Source: a virus. From it: 21,138 nt of DNA. Both the position numbers and the translations under genes were made by a program. Under the pieces are notes generated by a model. That model did not search any database. It worked only from the letters and a program-made list of their open reading frames with translations, and had not been told where the DNA came from. Positions 10,506 to 19,000 of the stretch are shown piece after piece. The stretch spans positions 1 to 21,138 of IMG/VR virus record IMGVR_UViG_3300021963_000774; one strand, written 5' to 3'. Each line of letters opens with the position of its first letter. Position 1 is the stretch's first letter.

Positions 10506-11048
10506 ATGAACTCTGACGTAAGTTCCGGCGAAGAAATCCAGGACGATTTCTCCACGTCGGCGCCCCCGGAGGGCACGCAGGATTCCCAGGCGGACACTGC
10601 GAGTCATGAGCCGAATCCTGAGCTTAGTCGCCTTCGTCAGGAGGCCGCAAAGTATCGCACTGAGCGGAACGACCTGAAGAAGCGACTGGAAGAGCTCGAA
10701 GGCGCTGGTAAGACGGAGATCGAAAAGTTGACTGGAAAGGTGTCTGAGTACGAGCGGTCGCTCGCCTCTATTGAGGACACCAACCGACGTCTCCGTGCTC
10801 AGGTTTTGGGTGCCAAGGTTGGCATCACGCCCGAGGCCCGCGCAGATGCTGCTGCTCTTCTTGACTGGTCCAAGATTGAGGACCCGAACTCAGACGATCA
10901 GGTAGAGTCTGCTCTTAAGAAGCTTGTCAAGGAGAAGCCTTACCTCTCTGGTAAGTCTAGTTCCGGTGTGGATGCGGGACGAGGTGGGTCTCGTGAAACC
11001 GGTCAGGATATGAATAGCCTGCTCCGCTCTGCTGCGGGTAGGGAATAA
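10506..11048 (+). CDS. Capsid scaffolding protein
   Basis: This 180-residue protein sits between portal and capsid, the usual place for a scaffold. AGGAG lies 10 nt upstream of the ATG. The first 35 residues are acidic and disordered (S, D, E, P, Q). Residues about 38-95 are a heptad-like coiled coil (L-S-R-L-R-Q-E-A-A-K-Y-R-T-E-R-N-D-L-K-K-R-L-E). The C-terminal tail is basic and Gly/Ser-rich and ends L-L-R-S-A-A-G-R-E. This matches GP20-type minor structural/scaffold proteins that guide capsid assembly and leave before packaging. No protease gene is seen nearby, so removal may be by exit. Confidence 0.8.
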   Translation: MNSDVSSGEEIQDDFSTSAPPEGTQDSQADTASHEPNPELSRLRQEAAKYRTERNDLKKRLEELEGAGKTEIEKLTGKVSEYERSLASIEDTNRRLRAQVLGAKVGITPEARADAAALLDWSKIEDPNSDDQVESALKKLVKEKPYLSGKSSSGVDAGRGGSRETGQDMNSLLRSAAGRE

Positions 11049-11063
11049 CCGAAAGGAAATCAG

Positions 11064-12005
11064 TTGCCTTACAATTCGATTCTTAGCCGGTCGAATGTCC
11101 AGTCGCTCATCCCTGAGGAAGTGTCTGCTGGCATTATCGAGTCGGCGACGACTGCGTCCGCTGCGCTGTCGCTTTTCCCGCGGGTTCAGATGTCTTCGAA
11201 CCAGACCCGCATGCCGGCCCTTGCCGCGCTCCCGACTGCTTACTTCGTGTCTGGTGACACGGGTCTCAAGCAGACGACGGAGATGGCGTGGGAGAACAAG
11301 TTCCTGAACGTCGAGGAGATCGCCGCAATCGTGCCGATCCCGGAGGCAGTCCTTGATGACTCCTCGTTCGACGTGTGGGGTACGATCCAGCCGCGCCTTG
11401 CTGAGTCGATTGGTCGCGCCATTGACGCTGCCATCTTCTTTGGTACGAACAAGCCCTCGTCGTGGCCCTCGGACGTGGTTGCTGCTGCAACTGCTGCCTC
11501 GAACACCTACGCCCGTGGCACGAACGCTGCTGCCGCTGGTGGCATCGCCGAGGACCTGAACCAGACGATGGCGCTTGTCGAGGCCGACGGCTTTGACGTC
11601 AATGGTTGGGTGTCGAAGACGACCTTTAAGGCCCGTCTCCGCGGTGCCCGCGCCACTGACGGCCAGAAGCTCCTCGATGTGTCGAACAACACCATTGAGG
11701 GTTCGCCTCTGTACTACGTCATGCCGGGCCTGTGGCCGACTGGCCTCAGCTCTGCTGAGGTGATTACGGGTGACTGGTCGCAGATGATTCTTGGTATGCG
11801 CCAGGACATTACCTACAAGATCCTCGACCAGGCTGTGATTCAGGATGGGTCGGGTGCGATCCAGTACAACCTGGCGCAGCAGGATATGGTCGCCCTCCGC
11901 GTGGTCATGCGCCTCGCCTGGGAGATCGCTAACCCGATCAACTACGAGAACCAGACCGAGGCGACTCGTTACCCGTTCTCTGTCCTGCTCTCGCCGGCCT
12001 CGTAA
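11064..12005 (+). CDS. Major capsid protein (HK97 fold)
   Basis: This is a 313-residue protein. The start is TTG 11064, with GAAAGGAA 5-6 nt upstream; no better in-frame start exists. It has the HK97-type layout: an N-arm (S-L-I-P-E-E-V-S-A-G-I-I-E-S), an E-loop-like region, and I-V-P-I-P-E-A-V-L-D-D-S (about 92-103). The P-domain helix is A-E-S-I-G-R-A-I-D-A-A-I-F-F-G (about 113-127). The A-domain contains G-W-V-S-K-T-T-F-K-A-R-L-R and, near the end, R-L-A-W-E-I-A-N-P. Codon use strongly favours TCG, ACG, CTC and GTC, more than its neighbours, as expected for the most abundant protein. Confidence 0.92.
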   Translation: MPYNSILSRSNVQSLIPEEVSAGIIESATTASAALSLFPRVQMSSNQTRMPALAALPTAYFVSGDTGLKQTTEMAWENKFLNVEEIAAIVPIPEAVLDDSSFDVWGTIQPRLAESIGRAIDAAIFFGTNKPSSWPSDVVAAATAASNTYARGTNAAAAGGIAEDLNQTMALVEADGFDVNGWVSKTTFKARLRGARATDGQKLLDVSNNTIEGSPLYYVMPGLWPTGLSSAEVITGDWSQMILGMRQDITYKILDQAVIQDGSGAIQYNLAQQDMVALRVVMRLAWEIANPINYENQTEATRYPFSVLLSPAS

Positions 12006-12033
12006 TCTAATTTAGCCAGGAAGGAGAATATCT

Positions 12034-12270
12034 ATGGCTAACGTGAATGTTGTGGTGGCGAACCCGACCGGTACCGCTGTCACCTCGGGAGCTCTCACGG
12101 CTGCACCTCGCACCGTGACGAAGCTCGTCTTCAGCGACTCCTCGGCGACTGCGCCGTTCGCTTTCCTCGCCGCTGGGTGCGCCATTGGTCCGCACTCTGG
12201 CGGGAACTTCCGGACGCGCCAGCGTGCTGGTTACCTTCTGCACATGCTGCAGGGTCAGGTCGCCTCGTAG
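12034..12270 (+). CDS. Small head protein, first of a tandem pair (possible decoration protein)
   Basis: This is a 78-residue protein with a strong ribosome-binding site (AAGGAGAATATCT before ATG), directly after the capsid gene. It shares the N-terminal V-V-V-A-N-P-T-G-x-x-V-T-S-G and the C-terminal G-C-A-I-G-P-H-S-G-G-N-F-R-x-R-Q-R-A-G-Y-L-L-H-M-L-Q-G with the next gene. The predicted fold is mostly beta. Position and size fit a capsid decoration or auxiliary protein, but I recognise no specific family. Capsid-like codon use suggests strong expression. Confidence 0.7.
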   Translation: MANVNVVVANPTGTAVTSGALTAAPRTVTKLVFSDSSATAPFAFLAAGCAIGPHSGGNFRTRQRAGYLLHMLQGQVAS

Positions 12271-12273
12271 TAA

Positions 12274-12513
12274 ATGCCCCAGGACTACCACATAGTCGTC
12301 TCGAATCCCACAGGGCAACCTGTGACTTCGGGCGACCATGTGGTGCCTGGGCGCAGTGTCCGGATTCTTCATATCAACTCTGCCACTTCTTCCCACTACA
12401 AGGATTTTCTGGATTCTGGGTGTTCTATTGGCCCGTATTCAGGAGGAACTATGCGTGAGAGGCAGCAGGGTGGATACCTACTGCACATGCTGCAAGGAAG
12501 GACAAACCTATAA
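12274..12513 (+). CDS. Small head protein, second of a tandem pair
   Basis: This is a 79-residue paralogue of the previous gene: I-V-V-S-N-P-T-G-Q-P-V-T-S-G at the start, and G-C-S-I-G-P-Y-S-G-G-T-M-R-E-R-Q-Q-G-G-Y-L-L-H-M-L-Q-G at the end. The middle is more diverged. It starts 3 bp after the upstream stop, with only a weak ribosome-binding site, so expression is probably lower and coupled. Codon use is less capsid-like than in the first copy. The pair probably arose by tandem duplication and may have split roles, such as major and minor decoration or head-tail accessory. Confidence 0.7.
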   Translation: MPQDYHIVVSNPTGQPVTSGDHVVPGRSVRILHINSATSSHYKDFLDSGCSIGPYSGGTMRERQQGGYLLHMLQGRTNL

Positions 12514-12554
12514 TGGGTATGGGTAAGAAGGGTAAGGGCGGTCGCAAGAAGTGA
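12513..12554 (+). CDS. 13-residue basic micropeptide
   Basis: ATG 12513 shares the A of the upstream TAA, and AAGGAAGGA lies about 10 nt upstream. The product MGMGKKGKGGRKK is all Gly, Lys and Arg apart from Met. Its TGA overlaps the next GTG (GTGA). It may be a real micropeptide or a coupling device that delivers ribosomes to the next start, which lacks a good site of its own. Confidence 0.4.
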   Translation: MGMGKKGKGGRKK

Positions 12555-12814
12555 CCCCTGAGGAGCAGAGAGCGCTTGACTGGCAGGATGCGCGGCGTAG
12601 GCGGCGTGAGTTCAAGCGCTCTCTGCAAACTCATCTCACCGCACCTGGTGGGAATAAGGTAGAACTCGAAAAGGACTGGGATCCTCTCAAGAATCGCCAG
12701 TACGCAATCGAGTTCTATGACGAGTGGGAGTTGGAGGACATTGAGTATGAACAGAGCCACAGCGTTGTCGCGTCTTACCTTGCTCGGCGAGACAGCGACA
12801 GAACCCGTTATTAG
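12551..12814 (+). CDS. Small head-region protein, function unknown
   Basis: This is an 87-residue protein from GTG 12551, overlapping the TGA of the micropeptide. The N-terminus is acidic then strongly basic (D-A-R-R-R-R-R-E-F-K-R). The rest has N-K-V-E-L-E-K-D-W-D-P and E-F-Y-D-E-W-E-L-E-D-I-E. Its last 68 nt overlap the next gene in another frame. Its place between capsid and connector genes suggests a virion-assembly role. No domain is recognised. Confidence 0.6.
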   Translation: MTPEEQRALDWQDARRRRREFKRSLQTHLTAPGGNKVELEKDWDPLKNRQYAIEFYDEWELEDIEYEQSHSVVASYLARRDSDRTRY

Positions 12815-13124
12815 TTCTCCTGAGAAGGACACTCTCCTCGATATGGCAAAGACCGCCGACAAGTACGGCGTCTGGCCAACTGATGCTTCGTGGACGCAGA
12901 CCTACGACGTGAACTTCGCTATTGCTCAGGCATGGCTCCTCAAGGCGTCACGCCTCGCTCCACGTTACCTGTTCATGTCTGGTGGCAAGATGCTCTCCCG
13001 CAACCAGTACTACGATCACTGCATTAAGCAGTACAAGATCTACTCCATGAAGGCGGGAATCCGGTCCCAGAAGTTGAGTCCCACGTCGCTGGGTCTTGAC
13101 CCGATCCCCAACAACACTTTCTAG
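12747..13124 (+). CDS. Head-tail connector (adaptor-like) protein
   Basis: This 125-residue protein begins at ATG 12747, with GGAGG nine bases upstream; the frame opens earlier (12717) but that part lacks a site. It is mainly helical: K-D-T-L-L-D-M-A-K-T-A-D-K-Y-G, N-F-A-I-A-Q-A-W-L-L-K-A-S-R-L-A, Y-Y-D-H-C-I-K-Q-Y-K-I-Y. It occupies the slot where the first connector (gp6/gp15-type adaptor) sits after the capsid genes. The role is inferred from position and helical content. It ends with TAG overlapping the next GTG. Confidence 0.6.
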   Translation: MNRATALSRLTLLGETATEPVISSPEKDTLLDMAKTADKYGVWPTDASWTQTYDVNFAIAQAWLLKASRLAPRYLFMSGGKMLSRNQYYDHCIKQYKIYSMKAGIRSQKLSPTSLGLDPIPNNTF

Positions 13125-13519
13125 TGCCTGAGGACGTCCTCACCGCAGTCGAACTTGCTGACCTTCGGGGTGCGATCAATTCGTGGAACCCTGATCGAGC
13201 GACGATCTCACGCAAGGGCGCAGACACGAATGATGACTACGGTGGGTACGGCAATACAGGCGCGTACTCTACTGTAGCGTCGAACATCGCTGTCACGCTT
13301 GATTCTTCTCCAAAGAATGACCAGGAGAGGACGATCTACTCCTTGGTCGGTGACACCCACGCTTACTTCATTATGTTTCCTGCCCTGACTGACGTTCGGA
13401 TTGACGACAAGGTGGTAATCACTACCCAGTCAAATCTTACTCTGCGAGTGACTGCTGTGATCGCTCCTGAGTCCTACGAACTAGAGCGCCGGGTTCTCGC
13501 TACAACTTTGGGAGTGTGA
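13124..13519 (+). CDS. Head closure / stopper-like protein
   Basis: This 131-residue protein starts at GTG 13124, sharing the G of the upstream TAG. After N-P-D-R-A-T-I-S-R-K-G comes a mostly beta protein, with V-A-S-N-I-A-V-T-L-D-S-S, then I-D-D-K-V-V-I-T-T-Q-S-N-L-T-L-R-V-T-A-V. Small beta-barrel stopper proteins of the SPP1 gp16 type lie in this position and share the D-x-V-x-x-x-x-x-x-x-L-x-V-x-x-V pattern. The fold call rests on synteny and strand pattern. Confidence 0.65.
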   Translation: MPEDVLTAVELADLRGAINSWNPDRATISRKGADTNDDYGGYGNTGAYSTVASNIAVTLDSSPKNDQERTIYSLVGDTHAYFIMFPALTDVRIDDKVVITTQSNLTLRVTAVIAPESYELERRVLATTLGV

Positions 13520-13521
13520 TT

Positions 13522-13866
13522 ATGGCACGAGGTGCTATGACAATCACAGTTGACTTTGACTACATTCCCTACATCATTGCTAGAGTTGAGGCTGAAAGTC
13601 GCTCTATTCCCAAGAAGGTTGCTGACAGGATTGTGGCAACTGCAAAGCGCATTGTTCCAGTAGACACAGGTGCACTCCAGGACAGCATTATGGCTGAAAG
13701 TGTGCGAACTGGTAAGCAGGCAGATATTCTTGTCCTGGCACCTTACTCTGCCTACGTTGAGTACGGAACTTACAAGATGGCAGCACAGCCATTTCTTGGG
13801 CCTGCGATTGAGCAACACGCCTCTGAGTTTTATGCTGAGATCCTCGGATCAGTGAGTTTGGGGTAA
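13522..13866 (+). CDS. HK97 gp10-like neck / tail-component protein
   Basis: This is a 114-residue protein. ATG 13522 has GGGAG seven bases upstream; GTG 13516 is the alternative. The family signature is clear: A-K-R-I-V-P-V-D-T-G-A-L-Q-D-S-I (about 48-63), then A-P-Y-S-A-Y-V-E-Y-G-T (about 78-88) and A-Q-P-F-L-G-P-A-I (about 92-100). These proteins lie at the head-tail interface in siphoviruses. They are commonly followed by the tail terminator, as here. Confidence 0.85.
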   Translation: MARGAMTITVDFDYIPYIIARVEAESRSIPKKVADRIVATAKRIVPVDTGALQDSIMAESVRTGKQADILVLAPYSAYVEYGTYKMAAQPFLGPAIEQHASEFYAEILGSVSLG

Positions 13867-13869
13867 TTG

Positions 13870-14286
13870 ATGCAGAATAGCAACGAGGTACTCATAGCCT
13901 CTAAGTGGTTGCGTTCGACTATCGGGACACTGAGTGGAACGGTTGCGGGCGCTTACCTTGATCTTATCCCAGAAGGTGTGTCACTGCCTGCTGTTCGCTA
14001 TAATGTGAGGCTTGCAACTGACACTATGCCAATTGATGGCACAAGGATTCTTGTCCAGATTGATTGGCTAGTTGTAGTCGTGAGGGAAGGCCTTGAGGTT
14101 GCCCCTCTCGTCCCGATTGCGAACGCACTAGATGGTGCGCTTCACGGTGCAACGGGAACCACTGATAACCTGAGGATTGTCTGCACTCGCAGAGAGCCTT
14201 TTGGGATGATCGAGCCCGACGATAAGACAGGAAGCCACTTCCGTCACGTCGGAGGCATTTATCGTACTGTTATTGGATCTAGTTAG
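13870..14286 (+). CDS. Tail terminator-like protein
   Basis: This is a 138-residue protein. ATG 13870 follows GGGG; an adjacent TTG is also possible. It has an N-terminal helix (N-E-V-L-I-A-S-K-W-L-R-S-T-I), P-E-G-V-S-L-P-A-V-R-Y-N-V, a strand I-D-W-L-V-V-V-V-R-E-G, and a second helix L-V-P-I-A-N-A-L-D-G-A-L-H-G. It ends R-H-V-G-G-I-Y-R-T-V-I. This order fits the tail-terminator fold that caps the tail tube, and the gene lies just before the major tail protein. The call is by pattern and synteny. Confidence 0.7.
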   Translation: MQNSNEVLIASKWLRSTIGTLSGTVAGAYLDLIPEGVSLPAVRYNVRLATDTMPIDGTRILVQIDWLVVVVREGLEVAPLVPIANALDGALHGATGTTDNLRIVCTRREPFGMIEPDDKTGSHFRHVGGIYRTVIGSS

Positions 14287-14294
14287 GAGACACT

Positions 14295-15284
14295 ATGCCT
14301 GAGAGGGCTACTCTTACGCAGGGCGTACAGCTTGGGGTTGAGAGTACCCCTGGCACTAGCGTCGCTGCTAACAAGAAGCTTCTGTCCACCAGCATCGAGA
14401 CGAAGGTCATGGCGGAGATTAACTCCTTCCGCCCGATGGGGACGAAGTACGCTACGACCGAGATTCTCGGCAAGGAGTGGTCGGAGTTTAGCATTGAGGG
14501 TCAGGGGTCCTACCAGGACACCTCCTACCTTCTGTCGTCGTGCCTTGCCTATGCTGCTCCGACGCAGATTGCAACGTCTGGCGCCTACACCTGGACGTTT
14601 GCCCCGTCGTCTACTGCTGACGACACCGTGAAGACCTACACCGTGGAGCACGGGTCGGCAGTTCGCGCCCACAAGCTCACGAACGCTCTCATTAGTGAGA
14701 TCGAGTACGACTTCACCCGAGATGGCGTTGAGGTCAAGGGTTCAGGTATTGGCCAGAAGGTGACGGACGGGATTACCCTGACGTCTTCGCCGACTTCTAT
14801 TGCTGAGAAGCCAATTCTTCCGACGGACGTGGATGTCTACATTGACAGCACCTCTGCAGGACTTGGGACGACTAAGCTCACCCGCGCTCTGAACGTGAAC
14901 ATCAAGGTGTCTGACCGTTTCGGTCCCGTCTGGGTCCTGAACTCGGCCAACTCCTCGTTTGTGTCCACGATTGAGACTGAGCCGTCTGCTGAGATTACGC
15001 TTCTCGTTGAGGCGGACTCGCAGGGTATGGGTCTGCTCAGTGATATGCGTTCGACCGCGACGAAGTTCCTCCGTGTGTCGGCACTGTCTGCTGACAACGC
15101 AGGTTCCTCTGGTACTAACAAGTACGAGTTGGACTGGGACGCTGCTGTGAAGGTCAAGGAGGTCGGTGACTTCTCTGACGAGGACGGCATCTACGCTATC
15201 GAGTGGACGTTTGATATGGTCCACGACCCGGCCTGGGGTAAGGCGTACACCGTGTCCTGCGTGAACTCCCTGAGCGCGCTGTAG
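14295..15284 (+). CDS. Major tail (tube) protein
   Basis: This is a 329-residue protein. TAGGAGACACT precedes ATG 14295. The start E-R-A-T-L-T-Q-G-V-Q-L-G-V-E-S-T-P-G-T is the hallmark of actinophage major tail proteins. It is beta-rich throughout and ends F-S-D-E-D-G-I-Y-A-I-E-W-T-F-D-M-V-H-D and W-G-K-A-Y-T-V. Capsid-like codon choice (ACG, TCG, CTC, GTC) is consistent with high expression. It polymerises around the tape measure to form the tail tube. Confidence 0.85.
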   Translation: MPERATLTQGVQLGVESTPGTSVAANKKLLSTSIETKVMAEINSFRPMGTKYATTEILGKEWSEFSIEGQGSYQDTSYLLSSCLAYAAPTQIATSGAYTWTFAPSSTADDTVKTYTVEHGSAVRAHKLTNALISEIEYDFTRDGVEVKGSGIGQKVTDGITLTSSPTSIAEKPILPTDVDVYIDSTSAGLGTTKLTRALNVNIKVSDRFGPVWVLNSANSSFVSTIETEPSAEITLLVEADSQGMGLLSDMRSTATKFLRVSALSADNAGSSGTNKYELDWDAAVKVKEVGDFSDEDGIYAIEWTFDMVHDPAWGKAYTVSCVNSLSAL

Positions 15285-15294
15285 GAGGTGTGTA

Positions 15295-15429
15295 ATGAGT
15301 GACAAGTACGATCCCAAGAAGGACTTCGGGCCTCCTAGGCCTGAGGATCAGATTGCCCCTGTGCAGAAGGCTCCTGCAGTTGATAGTATTAAGCCAGGGT
15401 CAGACGAGGAGTCTGGCGAGGCAAAGTAG
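15295..15429 (+). CDS. 44-residue Pro/Lys/Glu-rich protein
   Basis: ATG 15295 has a very good ribosome-binding site (GGAGGTGTGTA). The product begins MSDKYDPKKDFGPPRPEDQ and ends G-S-D-E-E-S-G-E-A-K. It is low-complexity and probably disordered. Its placement between the major tail protein and the chaperones suggests a tail-assembly accessory, but nothing is known from its sequence. Confidence 0.6.
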   Translation: MSDKYDPKKDFGPPRPEDQIAPVQKAPAVDSIKPGSDEESGEAK

Positions 15430-15441
15430 TCAGGAGTCAAT

Positions 15442-15894
15442 GTGAAGGTATCTACTCTTAAGAGTAGGACCCACAGGATCTGGATTGAGATCCCCGGGGA
15501 CGAGGCTAACCCGCCTGAGAAGATTTGGGTTGACTACCGCCCCGGGGAACTCACTCTTGCTGTAACCGAGAAGATCCGTCAGGCGATGGAGACGGGTTTT
15601 GAGTCGGATGTTATCTTTGTTGTCCTCTCAACTGTTCTTGCTGCCTGGGACCTGCAGGTAGATGTTCTGGATGAGTTTGGGATGCCCACCGGTGAGTTCA
15701 GGCAGTTGGGCAACAGTGAGGAAGACATCAAGAGTGTCCCGCTCTCGTTCCTGGGAGAGGTTCTTGCTGCTATTGAGGCAGGTGCCCGCCCAAACCCACA
15801 GAGGGACGTGACCTTGGACGATGGCTCGCCACAGGTGGAGCAGTCGGTGACGTCCCAGACTGGTACCTCCTCCTTCGCGCCGCAGACAGATTAA
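15442..15894 (+). CDS. Tail assembly chaperone, short form (gpG-like)
   Basis: This 150-residue protein starts at GTG 15442, with AGGAG five bases upstream. It lies between major tail protein and tape measure, where lambda gpG-type chaperones are found. The middle is helical (T-E-K-I-R-Q-A-M-E-T-G-F, V-L-S-T-V-L-A-A-W-D-L-Q-V). The last 35 residues are Ser/Thr/Gln-rich. The slippery heptamer at 15789 lets a fraction of ribosomes shift to a longer form. The chaperone coats and folds the tape measure during tail assembly. Confidence 0.82.
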   Translation: MKVSTLKSRTHRIWIEIPGDEANPPEKIWVDYRPGELTLAVTEKIRQAMETGFESDVIFVVLSTVLAAWDLQVDVLDEFGMPTGEFRQLGNSEEDIKSVPLSFLGEVLAAIEAGARPNPQRDVTLDDGSPQVEQSVTSQTGTSSFAPQTD

Positions 15895-16007
15895 ACTGTA
15901 AGCCCTGGGAACTCCTAGAGCAACCAGCAGCGTTTTTTGATATGGCGCTTATGGCGTTGTCTGCTGAGAATCACGCAGAAAAGCAGAGAAACAAGCGTAA
16001 CAAGTAG
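15442..16007 (+). CDS. Tail assembly chaperone, -1 frameshift form (gpGT-like)
   Basis: The product is 188 residues if ribosomes slip at 15789-15795. They read 118 codons in frame 0, then resume at 15795 in the -1 frame and run to TAG 16005-16007. The -1 extension includes D-V-P-D-W-Y-L-L-L-R and ends in P-W-E-L-L-E-Q-P-A-A-F-F-D-M-A-L-M-A-L-S and K-Q-R-N-K-R-N-K. This P-W-x-x-L-x-x-x-P-x-x-F-F-D-x-A pattern and basic end are what gpT-type extensions look like. There is no separate start for this segment. Confidence 0.8.
15789..15795 (+). promoter_or_regulatory. Programmed -1 ribosomal frameshift site CCCAAAC
   Basis: It is a perfect X-XXY-YYZ heptamer read as C-CCA-AAC in frame 0; CCA begins at 15790, a multiple of three from 15442. 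The -1 frame is open from the slip point to 16007. I did not identify a clear downstream pseudoknot. Confidence 0.8.
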
Positions 16008-16024
16008 AAAGTTAGAGGTAGCAG

Positions 16025-19000
16025 ATGGCTCTCACAGTTGCACAGCTTACTGCGCGCCTTACTGCAGACACTTCTAACTTCTACAAGAGTATGGCGATTG
16101 CGGATGCTTCTCTTTTCCGCACGGGTTCTATCGCTAGGCGGGTGGGCGCAGGTACAGCTATTGCTGTGGGTGCTATGGGAGTCATGGCGCTTAAGACAGC
16201 GGGTGACTTCGAGGAGAGCATGCACATCCTCGGTGCTGTGTCAGGTGCCACTACCGCGGATATGAAGAAGATGCAGGACCAGGCCATCGCGCTTGGCAAG
16301 GATATGAAGTTGCCGAATGTGTCAGCAAAGGACGCCGCTGACGCGATGACTGAACTGTCCAAGGCAGGCCTCTCTGTCAAGGACATTATGGGCGCTACCC
16401 GAGGTGTCCTGCAGCTTGGTGTTGCTGGTAACATGAAGTTTGCAGAGTCGGCGACGATTGTTGCTCGCGCACTCACCTCGTTCCGTATGGAAGGCAGTCA
16501 GGCAACTCGTGTTGCTGACCTTCTTACTGCTACTGCAAATAGGACCACAGCAGACGTCAATGATATGGCACTGGGTATTCAGATGGCATCTGCCCAGTTC
16601 CATGCTGCAGGGTATGACATTGACGACCTGACTACCTCTCTGGGCCTCATGGCAAACGCTGGTATTGCTGGTTCAGATGCTGGTACCTCGCTTAAGACGA
16701 TGATGAACCGCCTTACTGCTCCGACAGACAAGGCAAAGGAACTGATGCAGAAGTTTGGCATCTCTGTCTATGACTCGTCTGGTCAGGTTAAGAAGATGCC
16801 GCAGTTGATCCAGACGTTTAACAATGCACTTAGGAATCAGTCAAACGAGACACGCAACGCTGCTCTTTACACTATTTTCGGTTCTGACGCTATCCGTGCT
16901 GCTCGTGTGCAACTTGCTGCTGGTGCACAAGGCTGGTATGAACTTAATACTGCAACTACAAAGGGCGGAGAAGCACAGGCGTTTGCAGAAGCACGCACTA
17001 AGGGATTTAATGGCGCTGTAAAGGGATTTATCTCTCAGGTTGAGACTCTCGCAGTTGAGATTGGCCTTAAAATGCTCCCGGCAGCAACAGACGCAGCGCG
17101 CGCTCTTGCAAATTTTGTTGGGAGCCTTGACGCTAATAAAATCACTGGGTTCTTTGGAGCAATTGGTAACGTCGTTGGACCCATCGTGCGCCTGATCGCA
17201 TCTAGTGAAGCAGCAAGAGGCCTCATCCTTGCTCTTGGTGCAGCGTTTCTCGCAACTAAGTTGATTATCAATCCGCTTATCGGATTGTTTAGTTCTCTGT
17301 CTACTGCTGTAGCAGGAGCAAGTGCAGCGTTTGCCTTCCTGGCTGCAAACCCGTTTGTTGCTCTTGCTGTTGGAGTTGCTGCTGTTACTATAGGCATGAA
17401 CATGCTCACGGCCGCACTCCGTGATACCGCTGTGACTGCGGATATGGTTGCGAGTTCGCTGCAGCGTGCGAAGGATGCCTCACTTGCTCTTGAGAACGCT
17501 ACCCACGGGGTGCGCGGCGCAGAACTGAACCTCAAGGCAGCACGACTTGAGCAGAAGGCAGCTGCTGCAGGACTCAGGCAGGTTGAGAGAGACATTGACT
17601 CAGGACGCCTTAGGGGTGCTGCTGCAACTAACGCTAAGCAGCAGGCAGAGTTGCGACTTGAGAGAGCACAGTTGGGTGTGAAGCAGTCGTCTACTGCACT
17701 CAAGGGAGCAATCTCTGACGAGAAGAAGGCAGTGACAGAAAGCGTCAAGGCCAACGAAGACAGCATTAAGACATCGCGTGAGCAGACAGCTCAGTTGCAG
17801 CGCAAGAGACAGTATTTCGGTCCTGCTGTTGTCTCTGAGAAGGAACTGCAGAACGCGATCAAGCAGCGCAACGAAGCAGAAAAGACAGCGACGAAGGATG
17901 GCGTAAACCACGAAAAGGCGATCAAGGCAGTCGCTGCTCAGGGTGGGCCTGCATCTAAGGCGATGGGCGAGATCGGCAAGAGTTTCGAGAAGGTCAATGC
18001 AAAGCGCGCCATTGATAAGCTCAGGGACGTTGTACCCGGCATCAAGAGTGTAAGTGGAACTGCTAAAGCAGCAGCAACTGTTGTGGGTAATGGTGTCTCC
18101 GCAGGTATTGCTGCCGGTATCGTTGCTGCTCCTGCTGTAACAGCAGCAGTCAATGTAGTGGAAAGAGCAATCGCTGCTGCAAAGAGTGCTGCAAAGATCA
18201 AGTCACCATCCCAGGTCGCTGCTGCTGAGATTGGTTCACCAATTGCCTCTGGTATTGCTCAGGGAATCAACGTCGCTGCTCCTCAGGTCAATGCTGCACT
18301 CATGAAGTCAATCCTTAAGCCTATTCCTCTTGTCGGTGCATACGCTGCAGGCGCTGCTAAGAACATCGCTAAGAAGTACACTGACGCCCAACTTCTTGCT
18401 TTCGTCACGGGTTCCCAGTCGCTGCCTGAGAAGATGGGGGCATCGCTCAAGAGGATGATTAACAGGCAGAAGTCGATTCTTGACGCTGCAAAGCCAATGT
18501 TCGACAAGTGGTTCTCACGTCTGCAGGATCGCGCTATGCGAGCGTTTGATGCTGTAACTGCTGCTACAAAGACGCCTTCTGAGATCGCACTCGGTGGCAA
18601 GACAGCGTCTGAGAAGATGCTTGAGAACGAAACAGCAGCGCGTGATACTGCTGCTCTCCAGAAGCAGGAAAATGATGCTAAGAGGATTATCAATGGAGCA
18701 GCGGCGAGGCGTGCAGCAATTGTCAAGAAGGAGGGCGAATCTGAAACTGACTTCCTTGAGCGCAAGGCAGAGGAAGAAAAGCAGATTGCCCAAGAAGTAG
18801 AATCAGCAAAAGAAGTTATCACTAATGTTGCCTGGGAGAGGCGTCGTGCAACTCTTGAGACTAACGCTGCAAACGAGCGTAAGCTTCTAGAGGAAAATGC
18901 AGCACAGGAGCGCCTTGACTGGGAGTCGCGCCGGGAGAACGAGCGCATCGCCCTTGAGGATCGCATTACCAAGTTGCAGGAGAACCTCCTCAAGGGCAAG

